Positions 27,102 to 36,503 are shown, numbered from the stretch's first letter. The stretch is 64,000 bases of DNA from Rhodoblastus sp963710275 (GCA_963710275.1 CAVPZS010000005.1:992001-1056000), one strand, 5' to 3'. Numbers and translations: made by a program. The notes: a model not told the origin generated them from the sequence alone.

Positions 27102-27328
27102 CCCATGGCGGCGCCAGAACATCGCCACGATAGGCGCCCGGTCTTTACTGACCGTAAAGCGCGCGGCGTTTTCTTTAACGGAAGCCGGCGCCGCGACATT
27201 TTGTCGCTCAGCGGCGGCCTCCCATGGCCGCGGGAGGCGACTCGACCCTTGTGCGGCGCGATAGGTCGTTTTAATCGAGAGAGGAGGGCGGGCGCTGGCG
27301 CCGCGCCCGATCGTTCCGGGAGACCCAA

Positions 27329-27574
27329 GTGACCGAACCTGTCGAAATCGCCGGTTTGAGTTTTGAAGCCGCCATGCGCGAGCTGGAGGAGATCGTCTCG
27401 GCGCTGGAAAAGGGCAATGTCGATCTCGACAAGTCCATCGCGCTTTACGAGCGTGGCGAGATCCTGAAGAAACATTGCGATGGCCTGTTGAAGAGCGCCG
27501 AGGCGAGAATCGAAAAGATCGTGCAGGGGACCGATGGAGCCGCCAAGAGCGTCGCGCCGCTCGACGTGGAGTGA
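27329..27574 (+). CDS. xseB: Exodeoxyribonuclease VII small subunit
   Basis: 81 aa. LSFEAAMRELEEIVSALEKG and LDKSIALYERGEIL are the XseB hallmark. It partners XseA to degrade single-stranded DNA. GTG at 27329 follows GGGAGACCC. xseA is not in the window. Confidence 0.93.
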   Translation: MTEPVEIAGLSFEAAMRELEEIVSALEKGNVDLDKSIALYERGEILKKHCDGLLKSAEARIEKIVQGTDGAAKSVAPLDVE

Positions 27575-27614
27575 GCGCGCAAATCTGCTTTCAGGCTTCG
27601 GAAATTAGAGTCCC

Positions 27615-28496
27615 ATGAACCTCGATACGTCCCTTGCAACGCGCGCGCCTGCAAAAATCAACCTGACTTTGCACATCGAGGGGCGGCGGCCCGACGGCTA
27701 TCACGAGTTGCAGAGCCTGGTGGCTTTCGCCGGCGCCGGCGATTTCCTGACGTTACGACCGGCGGAGCAATTCGACCTGACCCTCGAAGGGCCGACGGCG
27801 GTCGAGGCTGGCGACGGCGGCGACAATCTGGTGGCGCGGGCGGAGCGCGCCTTGCGCGCCGAAAAGCCCGGCCTTCGTAGCGGCGCCTTTCATCTGGTCA
27901 AGCGCCTGCCGGTCGCCGCAGGCATCGGCGGCGGCTCCTCCGACGCGGCGGCGGCGCTGCGCCTGCTGGCGCAATATAACGGCCTGGCGGAAACCGACCC
28001 GGCGCTGTTCGAGGCGGCGCGCAAAACCGGCGCCGATATTCCCGTCTGTCTCCATTCTCGCGCCAAGATGATGCGCGGCGTGGGCGAACGCCTCGGGCCG
28101 CCCCTGCGCCTGCCGCCGCTCTTCTCGGTGCTGGTCAATCCGCGCCGGGCCGTGGAGACGCGGGCGGTGTTCCAGAAACTGGGCCTCAAGCCGGGCGAGA
28201 CGCTGGGCTATGGGCCGCATCCCGTCGTGACCGGCGACATGGATTTCGAGAGCCTGCTGCGGGCGCTGAAAAAAGGCCGCAACGACATGGAGGACGCCGC
28301 CTGCGTGCTGGCGCCGGTGATCGGCCATGTGCTGGCGGTGCTAAGCGGCGCGCGAGGCTGCCGGCTCTCGCGCATGTCGGGGTCCGGGGCCACCTGTTTC
28401 GCCCTGTTCGAAACCTGCCGGCAGGCGGGCGCGGCGGCGCGGGTGATATCGAAGGCGCACCCGGACTGGTGGGTCAAGGCGACGGTGCTCAGGTGA
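27615..28496 (+). CDS. ispE: 4-diphosphocytidyl-2-C-methyl-D-erythritol kinase
   Basis: 293 aa. GHMP-kinase motifs are present: APAKINLTLHI at the N-terminus, the ATP loop LPVAAGIGGGSSDAAA near residue 100, and SGSGATCFALF near the end. It phosphorylates CDP-methylerythritol in the MEP isoprenoid pathway. It is 40 bases after xseB. Confidence 0.96.
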   Translation: MNLDTSLATRAPAKINLTLHIEGRRPDGYHELQSLVAFAGAGDFLTLRPAEQFDLTLEGPTAVEAGDGGDNLVARAERALRAEKPGLRSGAFHLVKRLPVAAGIGGGSSDAAAALRLLAQYNGLAETDPALFEAARKTGADIPVCLHSRAKMMRGVGERLGPPLRLPPLFSVLVNPRRAVETRAVFQKLGLKPGETLGYGPHPVVTGDMDFESLLRALKKGRNDMEDAACVLAPVIGHVLAVLSGARGCRLSRMSGSGATCFALFETCRQAGAAARVISKAHPDWWVKATVLR

Positions 28497-28512
28497 TCGC
28501 CGCCACGCCTTA

Positions 28513-28550
28513 GACCGCATTCTTTGAACCTAAATTCACCGAATGCGGTT
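28513..28550 (+). terminator. Terminator-like hairpin after ispE
   Basis: ACCGCATTC (28513-28521) pairs with GAATGCGGT (28540-28548) across an 18-base loop and is followed by TT, CGCC and TTTTGTTGTTG. The loop is long, so efficiency is doubtful. Confidence 0.45.
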
Positions 28551-28611
28551 TCGCCTTTTGTTGTTGCGCATATTCTTTTGCGGAAACCGGACCAACTTTC
28601 GCGAAGATGCG

Positions 28612-29274
28612 CTAGGCTTGCTTGAGGGCGGCGAGCCGCGCCGCCACAATCGACCGTTTTTGCATCACGTCGATTTCGGCGACCCGACTGACGGTTTCGG
28701 CGTCGGAGCGGGTCAAGCCGGCGCCGCCGGCGCCAGTCATCGCACGGTCGAACGCCCGCTCGGCCTGATCGACCCGCCGCTCGACGCCACGCGGCGCTTT
28801 CGCCGGTCCGTCGCCGCCCAGCGCTGCGTCCCGCTGCGAGGCGAGGAAGGCCGCCAGCGCTTCTTCCATTTGCTGCTTTCGCGTCTTGAGCGCGGCAAGG
28901 TTTTCGCCGAGCCTGGCCTCCTCTTCGGCCGCCTGGGCCTGGACGGCGTCGAGTTTTCCGGCCTGCGCCTCGAAATCCACCTGACGGCCGAGCGCGGCTT
29001 CGGCGAGATCCTCGCGGCCTTCGCCAAGAGCAAACTTCGCCTTGTCGGTCAATTCGCCAAGCTTGTCCCTGAGCGCCTTTTGCTGTCGGACGGCGGTCAG
29101 CCGGCGCGACATCGCCGCTTCATGGTCGCCCTGGACCTGATCGATGGCGCGATCGACCTCGCGAAGGGCTTCCCGCATGACGGCGTCGCCGCCGGATTGC
29201 TCCATCCGGTCGACGGCGTCTTCGAGCCTGGCGTTCAGAATGCGGCGGACACGCTGGAAAATCGGCTCTGACAT
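28612..29274 (-). CDS. pspA: PspA/IM30-family membrane-stress protein
   Basis: 220 aa, almost all alpha-helical coiled coil (residues 1-150). The start MSEPIFQRVRRILNARLEDAVD and the AIDQVQGDHEAAM stretch match PspA, which oligomerises on damaged membranes. The C-terminal SRVAEIDVMQKRSI is variable in the family. It is divergent from lemA with 173 bases between start codons, and the proteins plausibly share a role in envelope stress. Confidence 0.85.
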   Translation of the reverse strand: MSEPIFQRVRRILNARLEDAVDRMEQSGGDAVMREALREVDRAIDQVQGDHEAAMSRRLTAVRQQKALRDKLGELTDKAKFALGEGREDLAEAALGRQVDFEAQAGKLDAVQAQAAEEEARLGENLAALKTRKQQMEEALAAFLASQRDAALGGDGPAKAPRGVERRVDQAERAFDRAMTGAGGAGLTRSDAETVSRVAEIDVMQKRSIVAARLAALKQA

Positions 29275-29447
29275 GGATTTCTCCTCGTTACGAAATCGAC
29301 ATGAAGAAAAACGTCACAATCGCTTTAAGATTTGCTTACAAGAATTTTTTTATTGCCTCTCGAGTGACCAAGAAAGAGTTTTTCAACATGTGAGCATTAA
29401 TGATTCCCCAAGGTCAAAACGAATTTTGCGTTGTGGAGTGACATTTC

Positions 29448-30044
29448 ATGACCATCGTCTCTATATCCTTGCTGGTTTTGGTCGCCGCCGCTGGCGCGGC
29501 GTTGTGGCTGACGATTTCCGCGAGCAATCGCCTTGTGGCTCTCGATGGCCGCTGCAAGACGGCCTTTGCCGACATCGACGTCCATCTGAAACGGCGCGCC
29601 GACCTTGTCCCGGGACTGGTCGAATGCGTCAAAGGTTTCGCAGCCCATGAAACGGCGATTCTCCATGATGTGGCCGAGGCGCGCAAATGCAGCCTGCAAT
29701 CCGCCTCCGAAGGCCGCGAGGGGGTCGAGGCTATGCTGGGCGACAAGGTCGGCGTCGTGATCTCCCTTGCGGAAAAATATCCCGAACTTGCGGCCTCGCC
29801 CCATTTTCGTGAATTGCGCGCCCAACTCGTCGATACCGAAGAACGCATCGCGGCTGCGCGGCGCTTCTTCAATCTGGCCGTCGAGGAATATAACACCACG
29901 CTGGCGCAGTTTCCCGCCAGTCTGCTGGCTTCGCGCAAGAGGCTTGGCGAACGCCGGCCGTTCGACCTCGGCGTCGAACGGGTGCTGATGGACGAGGCCG
30001 TTTCTGTCCGCTTCTCCCCGGCGCGCAGCGCGACCGGGGCGTGA
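29448..30044 (+). CDS. lemA: LemA-family membrane protein
   Basis: 198 aa. One N-terminal membrane segment (residues 3-22) is followed by NRLVALDGRCKTAFADIDVHLKRRADLVP, the diagnostic LemA helix, and the VEEYNTTLAQFPASLLA segment. LemA proteins often pair with HtpX-like M48 proteases, as here. The stop is one base from the next start. Confidence 0.9.
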   Translation: MTIVSISLLVLVAAAGAALWLTISASNRLVALDGRCKTAFADIDVHLKRRADLVPGLVECVKGFAAHETAILHDVAEARKCSLQSASEGREGVEAMLGDKVGVVISLAEKYPELAASPHFRELRAQLVDTEERIAAARRFFNLAVEEYNTTLAQFPASLLASRKRLGERRPFDLGVERVLMDEAVSVRFSPARSATGA

Positions 30045-30045
30045 G

Positions 30046-32106
30046 ATGCGGGTCAACGGCCTGTTCGGCTGGGTGCAGCAGAACAATGCGCGCTCCGTCG
30101 CCCTGATCTTCGCCTTTGCGCTCCTGTCGCAACCCATGGCGGCGGTCGTCCTGTTCGTGCCCCTGGTGTTCCTGGATTCGGACCATTCCCCCTGGTACAA
30201 CTGGATGGGATATGGCGTCCGCTACGCGCCGGTCGCAGCCATCGCGGCGACCGCCTATTTCGTCGCGCAAATGCGCAGCCATGTGAAGACCGTGCGCAAG
30301 GACGTGGCTTTCCGCCTGGTCGACAAGGCCGCCGAGCCGCGCCTGTGCGGCCTGCTGGAGCCGCTGGCGATCGCCCTCGGCCTTCCTGCGCCCCGTGTCG
30401 GCGTGATCGAAAACGATGCAATGAACGCCTTCGCCTGCGGCGCCAGCGCCAATTCGGCCGTCGCTGTCTTTTCCCGGGGCGTGATCGACGGGCTGGACGA
30501 CGACGAACTCTCCGCCGTTATCGCCCATGAACTCATCCACATCCGCAACGGCGACACGCGCCTGATCGCCGCCGCCAATGTCTTCATGCGCAGCCTCACC
30601 TTTCTCGACCGCGTCAACCTGATCAAGCCGAGACGCTATTGGCAGGTCGCGATTCTTCTGCTCGCGCCGATCCTGTTTCCCGCCTATCTCGTCGTCATTG
30701 TGCTTTCGCATCTATGCGTAAGGCTGGGCTATGCCTCGCGCCTGCTGATTTCCTCGTCGCGCGAGTTCATCGCCGACGCCGAGGCCATCCGCCTGACGCA
30801 GAATCCGTCGGCCTTCGTCTCGGCCTTGCGGAAGATTCAGGACAGGAGCGCCATTGCGGGACTTCCAATGGCGCAGGACGCGATGATGATCGACGGCGCC
30901 GCGAAAGGCGCGCTGGCGACGCATCCGGCGATCCCCGAGCGGATCGAGGCCATCGTGGCCGTGACCGGCGGAATGGCGCTCGACGCCCGGCCGAGGCGCG
31001 ACACGCGTAGCGCCTTTCAGTTGCGGCAGTCGGAACAACGTCTGGGCGATCCCGGTCGCGAAGCCGTGGTCCCGAATCAGGCCCGCAAGCTCGCGCGCAT
31101 CGCGGCGAAGGCGCAGGCGCCGCAGCAAAGCGGGCTCAAGGCTTTTATCGGTGTGGGCGCGGATGGAGAACTGGGCGTTTTTGGCTTGCGCTTGGATATG
31201 GCGCTGGCGATGGCGGCGACCTTCTGCGCGGCGCTCGCCATCCATCATGGCGACGTATCCGGCTTTCTCAGAACAATGGTCCATGCGCTGGACCGCCCCG
31301 ACGCCGACACGTTCTGGCTGCTGAAACGGGGGCGCGACTGCCGGAACGCAGGCATAGTCGGGCTGCTGGGCGGCAAGCCGTCCGATGAGGCGTGCAAATT
31401 CACGCAGGAGTTCGCGGATCACGCCAAGAAAGCGCTCGGCCTGAATCTCCTTCCAAACGGGCGCGTGCTCACGGACACGCAAATGGCGATGCTCAGTCCC
31501 AAGGAGATCGAGGAAGCCCACGACCCAATCAACAGCATGAACCATCCCTTCAATTCCCGCCTCGATGAAATGGCGCGGCCGGTGACCCAACTCAAGACCT
31601 CTTATCCGGTTTCTCCGCACGAGGCCTGGACGCGGCTCACCGAGGGCTATCTCGGTCCCTATCTGGAATTCGCCGGCTGCGGCATTCCCATCGAAAATCA
31701 TGTCGAAGGCGAGAGGGATCGCACCGTGATCTGGCGGATCAGCAGCGAGGGCCAGGATCTCATTCGCTTCACGGCGACGCTCACGGCGCTGGATCAGGGG
31801 AGCACGCGGGTTTCGCTGGCGATCGACGACTGGCAGGCCTACACGCCGATGTACGATTCGCGCAATATGCAGGCCCCGCCTGAACCCTGGAATCCCTACC
31901 CGGTTCTCACGCCGCCCCTGCGGCCGGGTTTTTCCGAAGCGATCTCCGCCATGCTCGAAGAGCGCCTTTTCGACGCGGGACGCGTGCACTATGGCAAAAG
32001 CTGGGGGCCTGGCGAAGGTGCAGTCGCCGGCAAGTGCTCCAGATTGCGCGAGCGCGTGGCGAGCGGCGAACAATTCAGCATCCACGACCCGAGGGACCGC
32101 CAATGA
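30046..32106 (+). CDS. M48 (HtpX-like) membrane metalloprotease with long C-terminal extension
   Basis: 686 aa, about twice the size of HtpX. Two N-terminal membrane segments, then HELIH near residue 163 and the third zinc ligand in SSSREFIADAEAIRL, define the protease (residues 1-330). A further membrane segment lies near 385-400. Residues 400-500 are unfamiliar. Residues 520-620 (YPVSPHEAWTRL, then TVIWRISSEGQDLIRFTATL) look like a START/SRPBCC fold to me. HtpX-type proteases degrade misfolded inner-membrane proteins. It is coupled to lemA upstream and to an unknown membrane gene downstream (ATGA). Confidence 0.8.
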   Translation: MRVNGLFGWVQQNNARSVALIFAFALLSQPMAAVVLFVPLVFLDSDHSPWYNWMGYGVRYAPVAAIAATAYFVAQMRSHVKTVRKDVAFRLVDKAAEPRLCGLLEPLAIALGLPAPRVGVIENDAMNAFACGASANSAVAVFSRGVIDGLDDDELSAVIAHELIHIRNGDTRLIAAANVFMRSLTFLDRVNLIKPRRYWQVAILLLAPILFPAYLVVIVLSHLCVRLGYASRLLISSSREFIADAEAIRLTQNPSAFVSALRKIQDRSAIAGLPMAQDAMMIDGAAKGALATHPAIPERIEAIVAVTGGMALDARPRRDTRSAFQLRQSEQRLGDPGREAVVPNQARKLARIAAKAQAPQQSGLKAFIGVGADGELGVFGLRLDMALAMAATFCAALAIHHGDVSGFLRTMVHALDRPDADTFWLLKRGRDCRNAGIVGLLGGKPSDEACKFTQEFADHAKKALGLNLLPNGRVLTDTQMAMLSPKEIEEAHDPINSMNHPFNSRLDEMARPVTQLKTSYPVSPHEAWTRLTEGYLGPYLEFAGCGIPIENHVEGERDRTVIWRISSEGQDLIRFTATLTALDQGSTRVSLAIDDWQAYTPMYDSRNMQAPPEPWNPYPVLTPPLRPGFSEAISAMLEERLFDAGRVHYGKSWGPGEGAVAGKCSRLRERVASGEQFSIHDPRDRQ

Positions 32107-33140
32107 CCGCCGCCTTTCCGCGTCCACGCGCCGCATCTTTCAAATGGTCGCGTTTCGTCCTCTATCTGGTGTTTCTCGCCTGCCTGTCGCTTTATTCCCT
32201 TTTTCCGATATCTCTCGACGCGTTGCGGCCAACCCGCCAGGCCTCGATCCCGGAGCTCAAGCCGCTGGAAGCGCCAGGGGCGGCGCAGGTTACGCAGGCT
32301 CAGCCGGCGCCCGCGCCGGTGTCGCAATCGGCGCCGGATCCAGGACTGGAGCAGCGGCTTGAGCAGTTGCAGATTAACGCCGCGCAGGCGCGCGTCGAGC
32401 GGGGGATGCTGGCGAAGAAATTGCTCGATCAGGCAAAGCAGGAGCAGGCGAAAAATCCTGGCGTGTCGCTGGAGCAGGCGCTGAGGGTTTTGCTGCAAAC
32501 CGGGCCGGCGGCGCTGGCCCAGGCCAAGGTGGCGCAGGCGGATCGCGAGCTTTCGCAGGCGATGCGGTTAATTCGTCCGCCTCAGCCCCAGGTCCAGGCT
32601 ATGTCGGCGCCGACTGAGACGCCTTTCACGGTCCTTCGCCTCGGCCGGCCCGCCGAAGAGGTTCGCCGCATCTTGCGCCCGATCGGCTTGCCCTGGTTCC
32701 TCCGGCGCCTCGGCGCGACCGGCGCCTTTGACGACAGCGGCGGCCAGATTTCGATCGAGGTCGCCGTCCAGGGCAGAAAGGTCGGTCGCTATGTCGAGCG
32801 CCTGGTCCCGATCGACGCCGACCGCAGCAAGCTACTCGTGGACTTCGTGCCCGCCGACGCCATCCTGCTCGGCCACCTCGTCGCGTCGCTCAAGACCGTC
32901 CACGATCCCGTGACCCTGATGCGCGCCGTCATGTTCGAGCACACCCGCTCGTCCGTCGCGGGCGAGGACTTCAATCCCAGCGTTCTCGTTGCCCCGCCAA
33001 ACACATCCGGCGCAAGTTTTCTGGAGAAGGTGAACGCCATCGGGACCTGTCCGGCGCCGCAGACCGACAACTTCCCGCTGTGCGAACGCGACCAGCAGGC
33101 GGCGAATATTCGCCATGCCGGCGAAAGGGGCGGGCGGTAA
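32103..33140 (+). CDS. Single-span membrane protein of the lemA-M48 operon, unknown
   Basis: 345 aa. A membrane segment (residues 17-38) is followed by a Pro/Ala/Gln-rich linker, a coiled-coil stretch (about residues 80-165) and a compact C-terminal domain with GGQISIEVAVQGRKVGRYVERL and KLLVDFVPADA. No family is recognised. The last domain has the alternating pattern of an antiparallel beta sheet, like the tail of the M48 protein. It begins inside the protease stop codon, so it is very likely a partner. Confidence 0.7.
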   Translation: MTAAFPRPRAASFKWSRFVLYLVFLACLSLYSLFPISLDALRPTRQASIPELKPLEAPGAAQVTQAQPAPAPVSQSAPDPGLEQRLEQLQINAAQARVERGMLAKKLLDQAKQEQAKNPGVSLEQALRVLLQTGPAALAQAKVAQADRELSQAMRLIRPPQPQVQAMSAPTETPFTVLRLGRPAEEVRRILRPIGLPWFLRRLGATGAFDDSGGQISIEVAVQGRKVGRYVERLVPIDADRSKLLVDFVPADAILLGHLVASLKTVHDPVTLMRAVMFEHTRSSVAGEDFNPSVLVAPPNTSGASFLEKVNAIGTCPAPQTDNFPLCERDQQAANIRHAGERGGR

Positions 33141-33149
33141 GCGACGCCT

Positions 33150-34532
33150 TTACAGCGCCCGCGCCGGCTCGGCGTGGCCGATGATGCGCAGCAGGCCGGG
33201 CATGGTGTCGCGCAGGGCGCGCTCCACCGCGTCCATCGCGGCATGGGTGTCGGCGACCGAAAGATCGGGATCGACGGTGGCGTGAAAATTCACCACGATC
33301 CCGTCTTCCGTCCGGCGGGCTCGGACGCAATGAATGTCGCGCACGACCTTGCCTTCGAGCGCCACCTTGCGAAGCGCCAAGGAGACATTGGTCAGAACTT
33401 GGGGATCGGCCTCCTGGCCAGTCAGCGCATGGGCCTGGAGCGGCTCGATATGGCTCTCCACCTCGATATCGCCGCCAATTTCGGTGATGATGTCGTTTTC
33501 CAATTCGGTGGCGATCTCATGCGCCGCGCCATGCGCCATGCCCCCGTCGATCTCCAGATCGAAGGCGATGCAGTCCCGGGCGCCGAGGTGATGGACGAGA
33601 ATGTGATGCACCGCGAGCTTTTTGCGGGCGGCGATCAGCATCACCCGTTCGGTCAAGGTCTCGTCGTCCAGCGCCCGCGGCGTCGAGGTCACGCTGGCCT
33701 GGGTTTCCGGTGAAATTTCCGCCACCTTGGCCTTCACGGCGGCCTCGATCTCGGCGACGCGCTCGAGCGGCAGGGTGCGCGGGACCGCGATGGCGATCTC
33801 GCCCAGGATATGCGGGCCGTTCGGGCGGAGCTTGATGTTTTCCACAGCCACCACGCCCGGCGTCCTGACCAGTCCGGCGCGCAGCTGTTCGGAAAGGCCT
33901 TCCGGCGCCGTATCGAGCAGATTGTCGAGCGTCTCGCGGCCGAGCCTGAACCCGGCGACGCCAACGAACAAGGCGACGCCGGCGGCGGCGAGCGCGTCGC
34001 CCTGGGCGAAACCGAAGCTGTTGGCGATAAGGCCGATCAACACGAGGATCGTGCCGATGAGATCGCTGGCGAAATGCAAGGCGTCGGCGGCCAGCGCATG
34101 GCTGCCGGTTTTCCTGGCCACGGCGCGCAGGGTCAGCCAGCGGCCCAGATCGACTGCAATCGAGACACCGAGCACGGCGAAGACCGGCCAGCTTGCCTCG
34201 ATGGCCTCGCCGCCCTGCCACAGCCGATGGATGGCGGCGATCAGGACGTAGCAGGCGAGGCCGCCGAGCAGGCCGGTTTCGGCCAGGGCGGAGAGCGATT
34301 CGAACTTGCCGTGGCCGTAATGGTGGCGGTCGTCGGCGGGCTTGTTGGCCTCGCGCACAGCGAAATAAGTGAGCACGGTGGCGCCCGTGTCGAGCGCGTT
34401 ATGGGCGCTTTCCGACAGAAGCGCGAGGGAGCCCGACGCCAGGCCCGCCGCCAGCTTGCCCAGGGTGAGCACGGCGCTGGCGATGATCGAACTGAGGGCG
34501 ACGTTTTCCTTGAGCGCGGCGGAGTCGGTCAA
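33150..34532 (-). CDS. Cation diffusion facilitator with three tandem C-terminal domains
   Basis: 460 aa from the TTG at 34532, which has GGGGG spaced 7 bases upstream; a TTG at 34565 is an alternative. Six membrane helices carry the zinc-site patterns SESAHNALDT and HALAADALHFASD. After the first cytoplasmic ZT-dimer domain (about residues 200-290), two more similar blocks follow, ending VESHIEPL and RIIGHAEPA, so the tail is roughly three times the usual length. CDF proteins export Zn, Co, Fe or Mn in exchange for protons. Confidence 0.83.
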   Translation of the reverse strand: MTDSAALKENVALSSIIASAVLTLGKLAAGLASGSLALLSESAHNALDTGATVLTYFAVREANKPADDRHHYGHGKFESLSALAETGLLGGLACYVLIAAIHRLWQGGEAIEASWPVFAVLGVSIAVDLGRWLTLRAVARKTGSHALAADALHFASDLIGTILVLIGLIANSFGFAQGDALAAAGVALFVGVAGFRLGRETLDNLLDTAPEGLSEQLRAGLVRTPGVVAVENIKLRPNGPHILGEIAIAVPRTLPLERVAEIEAAVKAKVAEISPETQASVTSTPRALDDETLTERVMLIAARKKLAVHHILVHHLGARDCIAFDLEIDGGMAHGAAHEIATELENDIITEIGGDIEVESHIEPLQAHALTGQEADPQVLTNVSLALRKVALEGKVVRDIHCVRARRTEDGIVVNFHATVDPDLSVADTHAAMDAVERALRDTMPGLLRIIGHAEPARAL

Positions 34533-34675
34533 ACGGAAATCCCCCTGGTCATTGCGGGAATGCAATATCAGATCGCCGAGCGCTTCGACAAGTTTGGGCG
34601 GACTGGCCCGGTCCCCATGCAGCCAAAGCGCCGCACGCGTGTTAAAAGAGTCCGGGAAAACAGGGGAGGCCGACC

Positions 34676-35119
34676 TTGCGCTATCTGCATACGATGATCC
34701 GTGTCGCCAATCTCGACCTTGCGCTCGAATTCTTCGTGCAGAAGTTGGGCATGGTCGAAGTCCGCCGCATTGAGAACGAAAAGGGCCGCTTCACGCTCGT
34801 CTTCCTCGGCGCGCTGGCCGATGTCGCCCGCGCCGCCGCCACTTCGACGCCCCTGGTGGAGCTGACTTATAACTGGGACGAAAAGGACGCTTATCCGGGC
34901 GGCCGCAATTTCGGCCATCTCGCCTATGAGGTGGAGAATATCTACGCCACTTGCGAGAAGCTGGCGAAGGCGGGGGTCGCCATCAACCGCCCGCCGCGCG
35001 ACGGGCGCATGGCCTTCATCCGTTCGCCCGATGGCATTTCCATCGAATTGCTGCAGAAGGGCGAGGCCTTGCCGCCGCAGGAGCCTTGGCTCAGCGCAGC
35101 CAATGTCGGAAGCTGGTGA
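34676..35119 (+). CDS. gloA: Lactoylglutathione lyase (glyoxalase I)
   Basis: 147 aa. MRYLHTMIRVANLDLALEFF, the LELTYNW-like VELTYNWDEKDAY block and IRSPDGISIELLQ are glyoxalase I signatures with the metal histidine and glutamates. It converts the methylglyoxal-glutathione adduct to S-lactoylglutathione. TTG at 34676 is used as start because GGGGAGG is seven bases upstream. It overlaps the aldolase start (TGATG). Confidence 0.92.
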   Translation: MRYLHTMIRVANLDLALEFFVQKLGMVEVRRIENEKGRFTLVFLGALADVARAAATSTPLVELTYNWDEKDAYPGGRNFGHLAYEVENIYATCEKLAKAGVAINRPPRDGRMAFIRSPDGISIELLQKGEALPPQEPWLSAANVGSW

Positions 35120-35790
35120 TGGAGCTGTCAGACGAGGCGCAGGCGCGCCAGTCCATAGTCCATGCCTGTCGCATGTTGAACGCATCGGGAAACAACCAGG
35201 GCGCGGCCGGCAATATTTCACAGCGCTTCGGCGGCTCCATGCTGATCACGCCAAGCGGCGTCGATTATGAGACGCTCGAGCCGGACATGATCTTCGCCAT
35301 GGAGTTGGACGCCGAAGAGCCCTCCCGCGACGCGCGGACAGGTCTGGCGGCCTCCAGCGAATGGCGTTTCCATCGCGACATTTACCGCGCCCGCGAGGAC
35401 GTCCGGGCGGTGGTCCACACTCACGCGCCCTATGCGACGGTCCTGTCCATGCTGCGCCGGCCGATCCCTGCGAGCCATTATATGATCGCCGCCTTTGGCG
35501 GGGCGCAGATCGAGTGCGCTGATTACGCGCCCTTCGGCACGGCGGAGTTGTCCGAAGTCGCGGTGCGCGGGCTTGGACCGCGCCAGGGCGTGCTGCTCGG
35601 CTCGCATGGCATGATCGCCGTGGGGCCCGACCTGAAGCGTGCCCTGTGGCTCGCCGGCGAACTCGAAACCCTTGCCAAGCTGCACTATCTCGCGAGCCTC
35701 GCCGGCGCGCCGGTCCTGCTGTCGGAAGCCGAGACCCTCGCGCTGTGCGAGCGTTTTTCCTCCTATGGCCCAGGCGCGCGGAATTGCTGA
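35119..35790 (+). CDS. Class II aldolase/adducin family protein (FucA/AraD-like)
   Basis: 223 aa. GAAGNISQR is the phosphate loop, VVHTHAPYAT gives two zinc histidines and VLLGSHGMIAVG a third site. Relatives cleave L-fuculose-1-phosphate to lactaldehyde and DHAP, or are epimerases. Coupling to gloA hints at handling of small reactive aldehydes, but the substrate is not evident. Confidence 0.87.
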   Translation: MELSDEAQARQSIVHACRMLNASGNNQGAAGNISQRFGGSMLITPSGVDYETLEPDMIFAMELDAEEPSRDARTGLAASSEWRFHRDIYRAREDVRAVVHTHAPYATVLSMLRRPIPASHYMIAAFGGAQIECADYAPFGTAELSEVAVRGLGPRQGVLLGSHGMIAVGPDLKRALWLAGELETLAKLHYLASLAGAPVLLSEAETLALCERFSSYGPGARNC

Positions 35791-35819
35791 TAAAACAACG
35801 ATGGATCGCCTATAAACCA

Positions 35820-35835
35820 TTCGGAAATAACCGAA
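35820..35835. promoter_or_regulatory. Short palindrome in a 188-base gap
   Basis: TTCGG (35820-35824) and CCGAA (35831-35835) flank AAATAA, 140 bases upstream of the small RHH-like gene. It could be an operator site. No clear promoter elements are seen. Confidence 0.25.
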
Positions 35836-35978
35836 ACTCACGCCAAAGTGATTCGGGCGGAAGGGGGCGGTTTGCTATCCTCCGGGCGTTAGAACAGTCC
35901 CCATAAAATGCCTTCTCATCATCGGGTTTGGGTCGGGGCGCATTCGCGCCCGGCGCGAGCCCGCATCCGGAGACATGC

Positions 35979-36350
35979 ATGCGAGCCAACGAACTGTTCC
36001 GTACCTGCGCCAACGAACATGTCGCCGCCGCGGCGCTTGCCTGTATCGGCGGCGGGTTGAAAAAACGAGTGGCGTTGGCCGCGCGGAGCGCCGGCCTGTC
36101 GAGCGGCGCCTATGTGGCGCGACTGCTCGCGGATTACGATCGCAAGGCAAGCCCGAGGCGGCGCAAATCGCTCGAACAGGGCATGATCCACGACGAAATG
36201 CCGATCCTCGCCGGCCTGCGGCATGTGGTCGAAGTCGCGCTTGACGGAGATTGGGAGACGCCCGGACAAAAATCAGGCGAAATTCATTGGCCGACGGGCG
36301 TCGCAGAGCCGCGCTTTGCGAAGGCGTCGGCGAAAATCCTGCATTCCTGA
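35979..36350 (+). CDS. Small basic protein with a ribbon-helix-helix-like segment, unknown
   Basis: 123 aa. Residues 25-55 (KKRVALAARSAGLSSGAYVARLLADYDRK) have the residue pattern of an RHH DNA-binding domain, quoted only by its key part VALAARSAGLSSGAYVARLL. The C-terminal half is not recognised. GGAG lies eight bases before the ATG and a strong terminator follows. It may be a repressor for a nearby gene. Confidence 0.5.
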   Translation: MRANELFRTCANEHVAAAALACIGGGLKKRVALAARSAGLSSGAYVARLLADYDRKASPRRRKSLEQGMIHDEMPILAGLRHVVEVALDGDWETPGQKSGEIHWPTGVAEPRFAKASAKILHS

Positions 36351-36367
36351 CCCCCAGACTGATCCTG

Positions 36368-36393
36368 CGCCCCTTTTCGGGGCGTTTTTTTTT
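36368..36393 (+). terminator. Strong Rho-independent terminator
   Basis: CGCCCC (36368-36373) pairs with GGGGCG (36379-36384) over a TTTTC loop and is followed by nine T residues (36385-36393). It ends the small RHH-like gene. Confidence 0.8.
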
Positions 36394-36503
36394 GCCCTCG
36401 CGGGCGGTGAACGCGCGGGCGTCGATTTTGGGCCGGGGGCAAAAATTCTTGCGTGCGGCGCGCCTGTCGCCGATACCGGTCCTCCACCAGTGAAAGGGGC
36501 CGC

